Source: Leeuwenhoekiella parthenopeia
GTDB taxonomy: Bacteria; Bacteroidota; Bacteroidia; Flavobacteriales; Flavobacteriaceae
Assembly: GCF_020782115.1 (NCBI RefSeq)
Contig: NZ_JAJGMW010000001.1
Coordinates: 124,001-188,000 of the forward strand
DNA length: 64,000 nucleotides
Direction of reading: 5' to 3'
Shown here: in pieces, positions 27,325-37,500 of the stretch
Layout of the letters: each line of letters starts with the position of its first letter
Position numbering within the stretch: the stretch's first letter is position 1
Made by a program: the position numbers and the translations under genes
The notes under the pieces: generated by a model
Seen by the model: only the letters and a program-made list of their open reading frames with translations
Databases searched by the model: none
What the model was told of the DNA's origin: nothing

Positions 27325-27698
27325 CTACGGGTTAGACTAAAAAATTTTCAAATGGTTTAAAAGACTATAAGCCTAAAAAGCGTAAATTACAAAAAGTGTT
27401 TTGATTACATTTATGCTTAGGTTTCTAAAGTTTGGACACCAATTATTTTTAGCATATACTCATCAAAAGTCATTTTACACAAACAGTATTTCAAAATAAT
27501 TACATCAAAAGGCCTCATTGATACGAATAGTTGATCCATCCGTTTTTTAGAAAAAGTCTGAACACCCCTAATAATAGCTGATCAAATAGCACTAGCTTCG
27601 ATTAAATTTAACCGGTCAGACCGTTTTAAAGTGATTTAAAGCAGCTTAAAAACGTCATTGTTCTTATCCTTGAGCATAGCCTGAGTACACGTTTACTT
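27325..27698. promoter_or_regulatory. Divergent control region between GH97 operon and hybrid regulator
   Basis: This AT-rich 374-base gap must hold the promoter of the nine-gene operon and that of the regulator; no good TAnnTTTG element was found on either strand. It contains a perfect inverted repeat CGGTC-A-GACCG (27613-27623), and two imperfect direct repeats AGTTTGGACACC (27429-27440) and AGTCTGAACACC (27555-27566), 126 bases apart. These are candidate binding sites for the adjacent regulator. Confidence 0.4.
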
Positions 27699-30600
27699 AT
27701 GATAGTTAACCGCATATTTTTTTCGATTTTACTCTTCTGCGCCATCGGATCTTTAGACCTGAAAGCTCAGGAATTAAAGGAGAAACTTCAATTTACCGAG
27801 GTCAAAAACCTTCCCGTGCAGCGTGCAGTAACGGCATTTGCGCAGGACACCAATGGATTTCTGTGGTTTTCAACTTACGGGGCAGGTTTATTTAAGTATG
27901 ACGGCAGTAACTTTACCTCTTACAAAGAGAGCTGGAAGGACACCCAGTCGCTAAGCAGCTCCCTGGTACACGCGATTTACACTGATGCTATGGGTACTAT
28001 CTGGCTGGGTACCGAAAAAGGCTTAAACCGCTACCGGCCCGAAACCGATGATTTTGAGAACACCAGTCTGCTAATCGCGGAAAATGAAAAACCCTTCGCC
28101 ATTCACTGTGTGAGCAGTCTCAACGACAGCACTTTAATTGTAGGTTCGCACAATAATGGGGTTTACCAGGTGAATAAACAAAGTGGAAAAATTGACCCCA
28201 TTCCCTTTAAAATCCCGATAAATAATGACTGGCTCAGATTTAACAGTATTGAAATAGTTCAGTCTAAAATCTATTTGGGTACCTCATTAGGCTTGTTTGA
28301 ATACAATGAGCAAACCAGGCAAATCGACCGAAGCGAGTTTATCTTAAACGGAACTAAATCACGTATACCCTATCACATCAGCAAGATACGTGCAGACGCC
28401 AACGGCAATCTTTGGATTGGCACATACAGTAACGGCTTATTTCGGCTTGACTTAAATGAAAAACTGTACAACTACCGGGAGCTTCCCATTACTACAAAAC
28501 GTATTCTTTCAATTACCGAAATCGATTACGGCAAGATCCTGGTTGGTACCGAAAATGACGGCCTCTTTATCCTCAACCAGGAGGGTCGCCTGCTGGACAA
28601 TTATACCCACAGTAAATTTGGCGATAACCTCATTCAATCAAACTCTATCTGGAGTCTTTTTGTAGATAAAGATGATCGCATCTGGATGGGTTATTACAGC
28701 GACGGCATCAGTTTTTATGATCCTGATTATGATAAATTTAAGGATCTGGAAAGCATTCCATACAAAACTGAATCGCTACAGGACGGCTCGGTTACCGGAA
28801 TACTTGAAGATGACCGTTCGAGGCTTTGGATAGGTATGGACGGGGGTGGTATTGACGTTTACGATAAAAAGAACGGCAGCTTTACCCATTTAATAGATCC
28901 TGACAACCCTATCGCAACAGGCCTTACCACCAGCGATATTCAGGCACTTTTTCTTGACAGTAAGGACAATTTATGGGCCGGTTCGTGGAATGCGGGAATA
29001 TTTTTTCTCAAAAAAGGATCTAAACAATTTACTAATTATACCGGTCAAAATGGTCTGGCATCGCGCAGTACCATTTGCTTTGCCGAAGATTCGCAGGGTA
29101 CGATTTACATAGGCACATTTAATGCCGGTCTAATCACCTTCGATCCTAAAACAAATCAATTTGAACGCCTGGATGGTGAAGCGTTCAGCAGTGCCGGAAT
29201 GGCCAACTGTGATGTGCGTAAAGTAGTTATCGATCAAAATGACATGCTTTGGGTTGGCACTACCAAAGGTCTTTTTACAGTTAAAAAGAAGACAGACGGC
29301 TACGAGGTACAATCACAAAATGCCCGAATGTACGCGGACAGGGATAGCGAGGATTTACAATATTACATTCTGTCTCTGTTTCTAGATGATGAGCGCAATT
29401 TATGGATTGGTACAGACGGAGGTGGTTTGTGTAAATACGATAAGAAAACAGACTCTTACATCTGGTTTCAGGATGTAATAGAGAAGCAAACTATCGCTTC
29501 AATCATAAGTGATTCTCAAAACCGATTGTGGCTTGCCGGAAATAATGGGCTTTCAAACTTCGATCCCAAAAGTGAAGAGGTTATTAATTACACGGTAAAT
29601 GACGGGCTTCTGGCCAATGACTTTCATAACAATTCGGTTTTGAAAGACGATCAGGGCAGGTTGTATTTTGGCAATTACAAAGGCATCAATTACTTTGACC
29701 CTGCTGCGATTAACAGCTCTATGCAACAACCCGATCTGTATTTTGCCGAACTGCGATTGTTTAATGAAAAAGTGGGTCCAAAGACGGAGAATTCACCTTT
29801 ACACGAGGTCCTGTTTTCAACCCAAAAGCTTACTCTAAAACCGCATCAATCGGTATTTACCATTGAATATGCTGCGATAGATTTTACAAGACCTTCAGAC
29901 AACAGCTATGCCTATATTCTCGAAGGTTTTGATAATTCCTGGAACTATGTGGGCAATGCCAAAAGCGCGACCTATACCAATATCCCTCCCGGAAATTACA
30001 CCTTCAAGGTTAAAGCCGCAAATAATGACGGGGTTTGGACCGAGGAGCCCATCGCATTAAGCATAAGCCTCTTACACCCATGGTATAAGCAAACCTGGGC
30101 CATTTTACTTTATATCCTGCTCAGCCTTATTCTGGCCTACATAGGCTATCAATTTACTCAAAGCAGACTGGCCGAAAAGCGTTTGATTCAATACGAGCGC
30201 GATAAGCGCCGGCAGGAAGAAGAGCTTAACAACAGGAAACTTCAGTTTTTTACAAATATTTCCCACGAGTTTCGCACCCCGTTGACCCTGATCAAAAATC
30301 CGATTGAGGATATCATCACCAATAAAGAATACACTTTTCCAAAGGCTATTGCCGAAAAGCACAGGAGTATTTTTAGAAATACCGAAAGATTGATTCGATT
30401 GATCAATGAATTGATGGATTTTAGAAAACTTCAGTTCAATAAAACAACGCTAAAAGTTGAAAAAATAGCCATCACCCCCTTTTGCGAACAAATTGTCGCA
30501 CATTTTAAGGAAGAGGCCTTTCAGCGTAATATCGCGCTTGAAATAGCATCTGAAGAAGAAGATTTGCACGTGTACGCAGACCCGGGAATGCTGGAAAAAA

Positions 30601-31832
30601 TCATTTTTAACCTGCTCTCCAACGCCTTTAAGGCGACACCCGATCATGGTTTGGTTTCAGTAGGGCTAAGACGCACAGACTCCCCGATAATCCTTCCGGA
30701 AATCTCCTCTGAAACTCCTGTAGAAGCCCTAGAAATTCAGGTAGAAGACACCGGTTTTGGCATTCCAAAAGAAGAGATTGAGAAAGTTTTCGACCCTTTT
30801 TACCAGGTAGAAGGGATGAATAAGCAGTACTATGGGGGCACGGGTATTGGTCTCGAGGTGGTGCGCAGCTTTCTGATTATGAATAAAGGTAAAATTGAAG
30901 TGAGCAGCAAGGTTAATAAAGGGACAAGCTTTAGAATTTATCTGGGTCTCGGCAAGGCGCATTTCTCTGCTCAGGAACTCACATCGGTTACCGATCTCGT
31001 TCCCGAAGCAGAAATTACGGAAACGCCCGTTCCCGAAGAGATTACCACCTCCCAGAAATCCTTACCTGAAATCAAAAAGGGAGATAAACTAAACACGCTA
31101 CTTATTATTGAAGATAATTTTGAATTGCGTAAATACCTTAAAGAACAGCTTAAAACATCGTATAAAATAATCGAAGCCATCAATGGTGAGGAAGGACTTA
31201 ATCTGGCTCAAAAATTTATACCTGATGTTATTCTTACCGATGTGCTGATGCCGCAAATGGATGGGGTCACCTTTTGTCGCAAGCTGAAAAATGATATTAA
31301 AACCAGCCATATACCCGTACTTATGCTTACGGCAAAAGCCCAGACAGACGACTGGCTCGCCGGTCTTGATGCCGGTGCAGATGCCTATATCAACAAGCCG
31401 TTTAATATAAAAATTGTGCGCTCCCAGCTTAAACAGCTCATCGCCAACAGGCAAAAACTGTTTACCAAATATTTTCAGGAACTGAGCACGGCAGATCTGA
31501 AGCTTAACAGCAGCTCTTTAGACAAAAAATTTATAGCTAAAGTCATCAACTACATCTACCAGAACATTAGTGATCCCAAGCTCAATGTAGAAAATCTGGC
31601 CGATGAACTGTCGCTGAGCCGCAGCCAGCTTTACCGCAAAATCAAGGCGCTTACGGGCCAGACTGCTAATGAATTTATACGAAAAATACGTCTGGAAAAG
31701 GCTAAAGAGCTTCTGGAAAACGGCGTAGAATCGGTAAGTGAAGTAGGCTATAAAGTAGGCTTTGCCACGCCCTCCTATTTTACACGTTGCTTTAAAGCCG
31801 AATTTGGAAAACTTCCTACAGACATTAAATGA
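27699..31832 (+). CDS. Hybrid two-component system regulator (HTCS), complete
   Basis: A 1377-residue one-protein sensor and transcription factor of the type that controls glycan loci. After a signal peptide (to about residue 24) come many Reg_prop propeller repeats (FLWFSTYGAGLFKYD; TIWLGTEKGLNRY; NLWIGTDGGGLCKYD) and a Y_Y_Y domain (YILEGFDNSWNYVGN), forming the periplasmic sensor. One membrane helix (about 795-815, WAILLYILLSLILAYIGY) follows. The kinase has His856 in NISHEFRTPL, an N box (NLLSNAFKAT) and G boxes (VEDTGFGIP; GTGIGLEVV). The receiver has Asp1181 in LTDVLMPQMDG, and the C-terminus is an AraC-type DNA-binding domain. It probably senses a xylan oligosaccharide and drives the divergent operon. 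Its stop is 2 bases from the convergent GH10 stop. Confidence 0.97.
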   Translation: MIVNRIFFSILLFCAIGSLDLKAQELKEKLQFTEVKNLPVQRAVTAFAQDTNGFLWFSTYGAGLFKYDGSNFTSYKESWKDTQSLSSSLVHAIYTDAMGTIWLGTEKGLNRYRPETDDFENTSLLIAENEKPFAIHCVSSLNDSTLIVGSHNNGVYQVNKQSGKIDPIPFKIPINNDWLRFNSIEIVQSKIYLGTSLGLFEYNEQTRQIDRSEFILNGTKSRIPYHISKIRADANGNLWIGTYSNGLFRLDLNEKLYNYRELPITTKRILSITEIDYGKILVGTENDGLFILNQEGRLLDNYTHSKFGDNLIQSNSIWSLFVDKDDRIWMGYYSDGISFYDPDYDKFKDLESIPYKTESLQDGSVTGILEDDRSRLWIGMDGGGIDVYDKKNGSFTHLIDPDNPIATGLTTSDIQALFLDSKDNLWAGSWNAGIFFLKKGSKQFTNYTGQNGLASRSTICFAEDSQGTIYIGTFNAGLITFDPKTNQFERLDGEAFSSAGMANCDVRKVVIDQNDMLWVGTTKGLFTVKKKTDGYEVQSQNARMYADRDSEDLQYYILSLFLDDERNLWIGTDGGGLCKYDKKTDSYIWFQDVIEKQTIASIISDSQNRLWLAGNNGLSNFDPKSEEVINYTVNDGLLANDFHNNSVLKDDQGRLYFGNYKGINYFDPAAINSSMQQPDLYFAELRLFNEKVGPKTENSPLHEVLFSTQKLTLKPHQSVFTIEYAAIDFTRPSDNSYAYILEGFDNSWNYVGNAKSATYTNIPPGNYTFKVKAANNDGVWTEEPIALSISLLHPWYKQTWAILLYILLSLILAYIGYQFTQSRLAEKRLIQYERDKRRQEEELNNRKLQFFTNISHEFRTPLTLIKNPIEDIITNKEYTFPKAIAEKHRSIFRNTERLIRLINELMDFRKLQFNKTTLKVEKIAITPFCEQIVAHFKEEAFQRNIALEIASEEEDLHVYADPGMLEKIIFNLLSNAFKATPDHGLVSVGLRRTDSPIILPEISSETPVEALEIQVEDTGFGIPKEEIEKVFDPFYQVEGMNKQYYGGTGIGLEVVRSFLIMNKGKIEVSSKVNKGTSFRIYLGLGKAHFSAQELTSVTDLVPEAEITETPVPEEITTSQKSLPEIKKGDKLNTLLIIEDNFELRKYLKEQLKTSYKIIEAINGEEGLNLAQKFIPDVILTDVLMPQMDGVTFCRKLKNDIKTSHIPVLMLTAKAQTDDWLAGLDAGADAYINKPFNIKIVRSQLKQLIANRQKLFTKYFQELSTADLKLNSSSLDKKFIAKVINYIYQNISDPKLNVENLADELSLSRSQLYRKIKALTGQTANEFIRKIRLEKAKELLENGVESVSEVGYKVGFATPSYFTRCFKAEFGKLPTDIK

Positions 31833-31834
31833 GG

Positions 31835-32917
31835 TTATTCTGAAAGACCTTTTCTAAAACCGAAATAGGCAGGTTTGGGTTCCAGTTTTTCATCATAAAT
31901 GGTAGGCCAGTCTTTAAGGTCAAAAAACGGATTGATCCAGGTATCGCGGTCTGTAAAATCCCAGAATGTAATCCCAAACTGCTGCGAAACCGGCACTTCT
32001 TCCCTATAAATTTTTGCAACCATCTCATACTTTTGAGCCTGTTGCTCTAACATTTTTGGGGTGACGCTGCTGTACAGTTGCTCCCCACCTCCACGGGTAT
32101 CATCGTGCGTATTGAAGATGATATCCAGTTCCGAAAAATGAATTTTTAATCCGGTTGCAGCCATCTTACGCACACTTTCACGTATTAGACTATCGGGAAT
32201 ATCCATACGCAGGTGCATTTGAACCCCAAGGCCGGTAATGGGCACATCATCTGCCTTAAGTTCTTCAATCATTTTAAGCACTCCGTTAAGTTTTGCCGTA
32301 TCACGCTCCAGATTAAAATCATTGTAGAATAAATCTGCTTCAGGGTCTGCCTCGTGAGCGTATCTAAAGGCATTCGCGATGTATTCCTTTCCTAATTTGT
32401 TGTACCAAAGGGTTTTTCTGTACTCGCCACCCTGCGTATCAAAACCTTCATTAACCACATCCCAGGCAGCTACTTTCCCTTTGTAACGGCCCACATAATC
32501 CTGAATGTAGGTCTTAAGAAAATCACCCAGCCAGAGGCTATCTTCTGTACCCTTTTGAAAAACCCAGCGCGGTGTCCCCGAATGCCAAACCAAAGTATGA
32601 CCAAAAAGACGCAGATCATTTCTTTGGCTAAAAGCTACCAGACTATCTGCTCGATCCCACTTGTAGTTTCCTTCTTCCGGAGCAATAGCGTACATCTTCA
32701 TATCTGAAGTAGCCGTAATACTGGTGAAGTTCTCGAAAATAATGGCTTCTAATGCGGTATCCTGCAGCACCTGCCGTATTTCAACGGCCCCTCCAATGGG
32801 AAATGAACTGAAGTCTTTCAGACCCTTTTTTTCTTCAGATTGTTCCGAAACGCATCCGATAAAAAAGATCAGACTTAAAATCATTAATTTGGAGTAAGCT
32901 TCTGCTGTTTTTTGCAT
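31835..32917 (-). CDS. GH10 endo-beta-1,4-xylanase lipoprotein
   Basis: A 360-residue GH10 enzyme. The open frame extends upstream to 33016, but that would overlap the haloperoxidase gene; the ATG at 32917 begins MQKTAEAYSKLMILSLIFF and leads to a lipobox with Cys22, so it is the likely start. Family motifs: LFGHTLVWHSGTP, AWDVVNEGFD (Glu157 acid/base), HFSELDI (Glu263 nucleophile), and FGITFWDFTDRDTW. It is a single-domain enzyme of minimal length. As the only endo-xylanase in the window and a lipoprotein, it is the best candidate for the surface enzyme that makes oligosaccharides for the SusC/D pairs. It lies 16 bases downstream of the haloperoxidase gene. Confidence 0.95.
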   Translation of the reverse strand: MQKTAEAYSKLMILSLIFFIGCVSEQSEEKKGLKDFSSFPIGGAVEIRQVLQDTALEAIIFENFTSITATSDMKMYAIAPEEGNYKWDRADSLVAFSQRNDLRLFGHTLVWHSGTPRWVFQKGTEDSLWLGDFLKTYIQDYVGRYKGKVAAWDVVNEGFDTQGGEYRKTLWYNKLGKEYIANAFRYAHEADPEADLFYNDFNLERDTAKLNGVLKMIEELKADDVPITGLGVQMHLRMDIPDSLIRESVRKMAATGLKIHFSELDIIFNTHDDTRGGGEQLYSSVTPKMLEQQAQKYEMVAKIYREEVPVSQQFGITFWDFTDRDTWINPFFDLKDWPTIYDEKLEPKPAYFGFRKGLSE

Positions 32918-32933
32918 TAGTTCATTTTTGTAA

Positions 32934-34427
32934 TTAGTAATTGGATTGTCCTGTATGATAGTTGTAAAAATCCCAAACCTGATGCGCCACGGCGCGACCA
33001 AGCTCCAGACCGGCAATATTATCTGCCTGTATGTGATAGCCGCCCATTACCCGGGAAATCCCGGCCATTTCTGCGGCTTGCGTAAAGGTGGGAAAATCAA
33101 GAATGATGGGCTCTCCCAATGCCTGAGGCTCTGTTAAAGCACCCGGAACCAATTCTACCTGCACGTCCAGATAGTCACTGCCGGTCCATAATTTTAAAAG
33201 TTCGGCGCAGGCACCGCTTATGGTACTGTGACCGGAAGTATAGCTGGGAAAGGGCGGGCAAAGAAAAGCTGATGGTGAATAAGGTCTCCATTCTTCTCCT
33301 TTGATCGTGCCGGTACCCAGGCCGGGGCCTTTCCATCCGGTGATTTCTTTTCCTTTGAAATAGTGATGTACCAATGCAAAAGGTCTGGCAGAGTCGTAAA
33401 ACATTTTAGAATCCCAGGAAGCAATAAACGCATCCATAGCCGTAACCTGATTGGCAAAAAACATTTTGACATCCTCATCAAGGCTATGATTGTCACGTTT
33501 TGAAACCTGCTGGGCAAACTTAAGCCAGTGTCCTGCCTGTTGCACAGATTGCGGACCATCACGCATAAATTCTACAAGTGCACGTTGCTCGTCTGTAAGA
33601 TTGGCCTGCAGTTCAACCACCTCTTCCACTTCTTTTTGAAGCTGTTCTGATCCTACTTTTGGGGGTGGCCCGGGTCTGAACTGATCGGCACTCTTAAGCG
33701 CAATGGGTTTTACCAGTTGCCAATACGGTGTAAGGCAGCTGGGCGCAAATTTTTCGCCGGAATCCCGTGTAAAATACTTGGGTTGCCAACGGTCGTAATC
33801 GTTGAGCTGATCTACCGTATTTACCGGTTTATAGTTTGTATAATCTGAATAAGGTATAGAAAATCCTTCTACTTCCCCGTATTGATTAGAACCATCATGG
33901 TAACGGGCTTTAATGGTTGCCTGCGCCGCCAGATTGCCAATACCTACAGCAGTGGTGGGATCTAAAGAAGTATCATCAGGATCATATCCCAGGTGCAGCA
34001 TAAATTTTTTAAACTGAAGGCTGTCGTAGGGATAGTATTCTCTTAAGGTATGATAAGCAGCATAGCTTATTGCCTTTTCTTTATTGGCCAGAGTTTGTGC
34101 TTCAGACGGAAACTTATCGTAGCCCTCCATATAGACCGGGATTGCCGCATCATCAAAAGCAGACCAGGCGTCAAAAACCGCTACAAAAATCAGAGCGAGA
34201 AAACGGGAAGTTACTGTTGGCCGGGGAGCGATACGATCGGTATCGTTTGCGGTAGCCAGTATAGCCATTTCAGACCATTGGTAGGCCAGGTTCTGATCAT
34301 CCATATCATCAAGACGATCTTCTAAAGTCATCACAGGTACATAGTCCTGCGCATTAGCGATAACCGAACTGAAAACCAGCACTAAAACCAGCAGGCTGAA
34401 GCGCTTTTTAGAAATGAAAAATTTCAT
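32934..34427 (-). CDS. Vanadium-dependent haloperoxidase-type PAP2 protein
   Basis: A 497-residue secreted protein (signal peptide to about residue 27, SSVIANAQ) of the vanadium haloperoxidase/acid phosphatase superfamily. All three metal/phosphate-pocket motifs are present and well spaced: KX6RP (Lys341, Arg348-Pro349), PSYTSGH (to His400) and SRX5HX3D (Ser458-Arg459, His465, Asp469). The long helical N-terminal half is typical of bacterial haloperoxidase homologues rather than membrane PAP2 lipid phosphatases. It could oxidise halide with hydrogen peroxide or be a phosphatase; sequence alone does not decide. It forms a two-gene unit with the GH10 xylanase inside the xylan locus, which is unusual. 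Confidence 0.9.
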   Translation of the reverse strand: MKFFISKKRFSLLVLVLVFSSVIANAQDYVPVMTLEDRLDDMDDQNLAYQWSEMAILATANDTDRIAPRPTVTSRFLALIFVAVFDAWSAFDDAAIPVYMEGYDKFPSEAQTLANKEKAISYAAYHTLREYYPYDSLQFKKFMLHLGYDPDDTSLDPTTAVGIGNLAAQATIKARYHDGSNQYGEVEGFSIPYSDYTNYKPVNTVDQLNDYDRWQPKYFTRDSGEKFAPSCLTPYWQLVKPIALKSADQFRPGPPPKVGSEQLQKEVEEVVELQANLTDEQRALVEFMRDGPQSVQQAGHWLKFAQQVSKRDNHSLDEDVKMFFANQVTAMDAFIASWDSKMFYDSARPFALVHHYFKGKEITGWKGPGLGTGTIKGEEWRPYSPSAFLCPPFPSYTSGHSTISGACAELLKLWTGSDYLDVQVELVPGALTEPQALGEPIILDFPTFTQAAEMAGISRVMGGYHIQADNIAGLELGRAVAHQVWDFYNYHTGQSNY

Positions 34428-34459
34428 AATAAATTCTTAAAAAATAACATATAAAGAAA

Positions 34460-34467
34460 CAAAATTA
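34460..34467 (-). promoter_or_regulatory. Predicted -7 element for haloperoxidase-GH10 unit
   Basis: On the minus strand TAATTTTG is a perfect TAnnTTTG, 33 bases before the haloperoxidase ATG. No clear -33 TTG was found at the normal distance, so the call is tentative. Confidence 0.35.
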
Positions 34468-34477
34468 TATTTAGTGT

Positions 34478-34506
34478 ATAAAAAACACCTGTATTCTTTT
34501 TTACAG
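34478..34506 (-). terminator. Weak terminator after ASPIC/UnbV gene
   Basis: On the minus strand a 5-bp stem (CTGTA/TACAG, 34489-34493 with 34502-34506) is followed by GTG and a T run. It lies just after the stop at 34510 and may separate this unit from the haloperoxidase promoter. The stem is short. Confidence 0.35.
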
Positions 34507-34509
34507 AAA

Positions 34510-37500
34510 TCAGTTCACTTTTAACGCCTGAAGGTAATCTGAATTTTTAGCCGCCAAAATATAGTCTTCAGAGCCCATGCGATAAGGCTTGAGAGCTTTT
34601 ACATCTCCCGGAAGAAAAACACCGCTTTCTGCCGCTCGTATTGCTGTAAAACCACCTTTACCGTCACCCGCCAATAGCACCCCTTTAAAAGCATCGTTTC
34701 GGGGAGTTTCAATCTCAGACTGGTATAAATTACCGGCCAAAAGAGCATCCAGGTTTCCGTCGTTATTAAAATCCTTAACAACAATACCGTTTACACTAGA
34801 CAATTGCGCAGCACGAGGCAATTCATGCACAATCATTTTACCCTCATCATTTTCCAGATAGATACTGGCGAAGGATTTTACCTGATAATGCAAGGCGCTG
34901 TTTAATAACTTTTCAGAATATACCTCACCTAAAGTAGCTTCAGAAAAACTGGCGTAGTCTTTAAATTTCTGTTTTATGCCCGGAATTTGCTGCGAGGAGC
35001 ATTGTCTGCCACGCAAGGGATATTGCTTACCGTCATTGTAATAGCCGAGTACAATGTCCTGGTTTTCGTTGCTGTCAAAATCTCCGGCATAGATGTCAAA
35101 TGGCTCTTCTTCTGAAGCTTTGTATTTATAATTAAGTCCGTTATTGCCTAACAGATAATCAACATCTCCATCCCCGTCAAAATCGCCTGAAGCAATACTC
35201 CACCACCATCCGGTGGTATCTTTAGCCGGTAGGACCTGTTTAGAAACCTCGACAAAACCGTTTTCGGTATTTTCAAATAAACGTATGGGCATCCACTCCC
35301 CTACGATGATGATATCAGGTCTGTTATCTCCATTAAAGTCGGAAACAGATGCGGCTGTAGCCATGCCTAAATTTTTAAAAGCTTCGGGTTGCATATCATT
35401 TGCGACTTCAAATTTAGGATTAGCCCTGGTCCCGGTATTTTTCAGCAGGTATGAAGATGCCGGGAATGGGTATTTCCCGGGAGTCTGGCGACCCAAAACC
35501 AGAAGATCCTGTTTCCCATCACCATCAAAATCTTCCGCATAAACCCTGGCACCACTGGATTTTAAATCAGGCAGGGCACCTTCGGCAAGGCTAAAACCGC
35601 CTTTACCGTCATTTAAATACAAACGGTCATTAAGCAATGGCGAACTCTGACCAAACTCATAACCACCGCTTACCACAAACAAATCCTGGTCACCATCCCC
35701 ATCTGCATCGAAAAATGCAGCATCGATATCTTCATAGATTTTATCCTTCGTAAAAGCGGCTACAGCTTTGCGGCTTATTCCCGACTGCTCCTGGATAAAG
35801 AGCGAGGCTTCCTGATCTTTTGCACCCCCTATAAAATAATCCTGCAAACCGTCATTATTAACATCGCCAACTGCTAAAGCAGGACCAAATTCAGACATTT
35901 TATGAGGTAGTAAGACCTGATTTTTAAAATCATCATAGGTATTTTCAGTGTGTAAATAATCTGGGAATATGCCCTCCCCGGCCTGAGCAAACAGCCTTTC
36001 ATTCTGAGGCTTTAATAGAGACGCATCGGGTTGTACTGCGTTTTTTTCGTCAAAAACCAATTCCTGATTTGCAGTAACATCCCGAAGTACTTCTTCTTTC
36101 CCGCTTGTCCATACTACACGAACCTCATCAATGTTTTCGGTCTTGTTCAGCCCAAAATACAATACAGGCGCAACCGAGGATTGAAAACCTCTGGTAAGGG
36201 TAAGCTCCTGCATTTGAGTCGTATCGCCTGTCTTCAAATAGATACGATTACCAATACCCATGCCATTGGCACTTTCGCCTTTAAACTTTATCCGCAAAAA
36301 ATTTGAACGCTCTGAAGACTTATTGTTGAATATCGAAGCGGGATCGTCAATATTGTTTGTGACCAGTTCCAGATCGCCATCGTTATCCAGATCTGCGTAA
36401 ATACCGCCGTTTGAGAAACCTTTAAAACTGATATTCCAGGAGTCATTGGCCTTTTCAAAAGCATAATCGCCTTTATTCTGAAACATAAAATTGTCGAGCT
36501 TTTCTTCAGGGATGTTTTGGCTCCAAAACAGTAAACTATCCTGAGCTATGCCGCCTTTCTCTTCAATACGGTTGAAGTAATCGTTATCATTAATTTCACG
36601 ACGCGTTCCGTTTGTAATGAACAAATCCTTGAGGCCGTCGTTATCAAAATCGGCAAACAGCGGTCCCCAACTCCAGTCTGTGGAAGATGTTCCGGTTATT
36701 CGGGAAATGTTTGAAAAATCGGGTATGCCTTCCGCATTAAAAACCCCGTTATTCATCTGCATGCAATTGTGCATGTATTGATAATGAAACCCGGCATCTA
36801 CCACACTCCAAAACAAATCGGCATTCATACTCGCCATATTGGCCTTTTTGCGCCGGTTGATTTTAGCATCCATATCGGCCTGAAAGAAATCGAGCAGACC
36901 ATCGTTATTGAAGTCGGCAATGTCAACCCCCATCCCGTAAAATGCAGTTTGTGCCGTGGCCTCTTTAACCACTTCACTAAAAGTACCGTCGCCTTTATTG
37001 AGATACATCATGTCTGGCGAATTGAAATCGCTGGAAACGTAAATATCGGGCCAGCCATCGTTATTTAAGTCGCCTATAGTTGCGCTAAGCGAAAGACTGT
37101 AGGATCGCAAACCGGCTTTATCGGTCACATCTACAAAGCCGTTACCGGTGTTTTCGTAGAGGTGATCGGTTTGCAGGTCTGAAGGATTACGCATATACTG
37201 CTCATAGACCCAGGTTGGTGAACTGAATTTGGTAGGAGGATAATTAGCCTGATACATATCGAGGTCGCCGTCTTTATCGTAGTCAAAAAACGTTGCCTGA
37301 ATACTGTTACCTTCATCAGCCAGTCCATAAGCGCTAGCTTGCTCTGTAAAGGTGTTGTCCTGATTATTGATGAATAACTGATTAGTTCTGGGTTCAAATT
37401 TTCCGCTAACCGAGCAATAGATATCGAGGTAACCATCCCCGTTGACATCGGCCATCGTCACCCCGGTGTACCAGCGGCCATCTCCACCCACACCTGCGGG

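Noticed and set aside
28000-29700. Recurrent short sequence similarity in the HTCS N-terminal region
   Set aside because: Explained by Reg_prop propeller repeats, not by a CRISPR or tandem DNA repeat.
32918-33016. Longer N-terminus for GH10 starting at 33016
   Set aside because: It would overlap the haloperoxidase coding end and put 33 odd residues before a perfect lipoprotein signal that starts at 32917.
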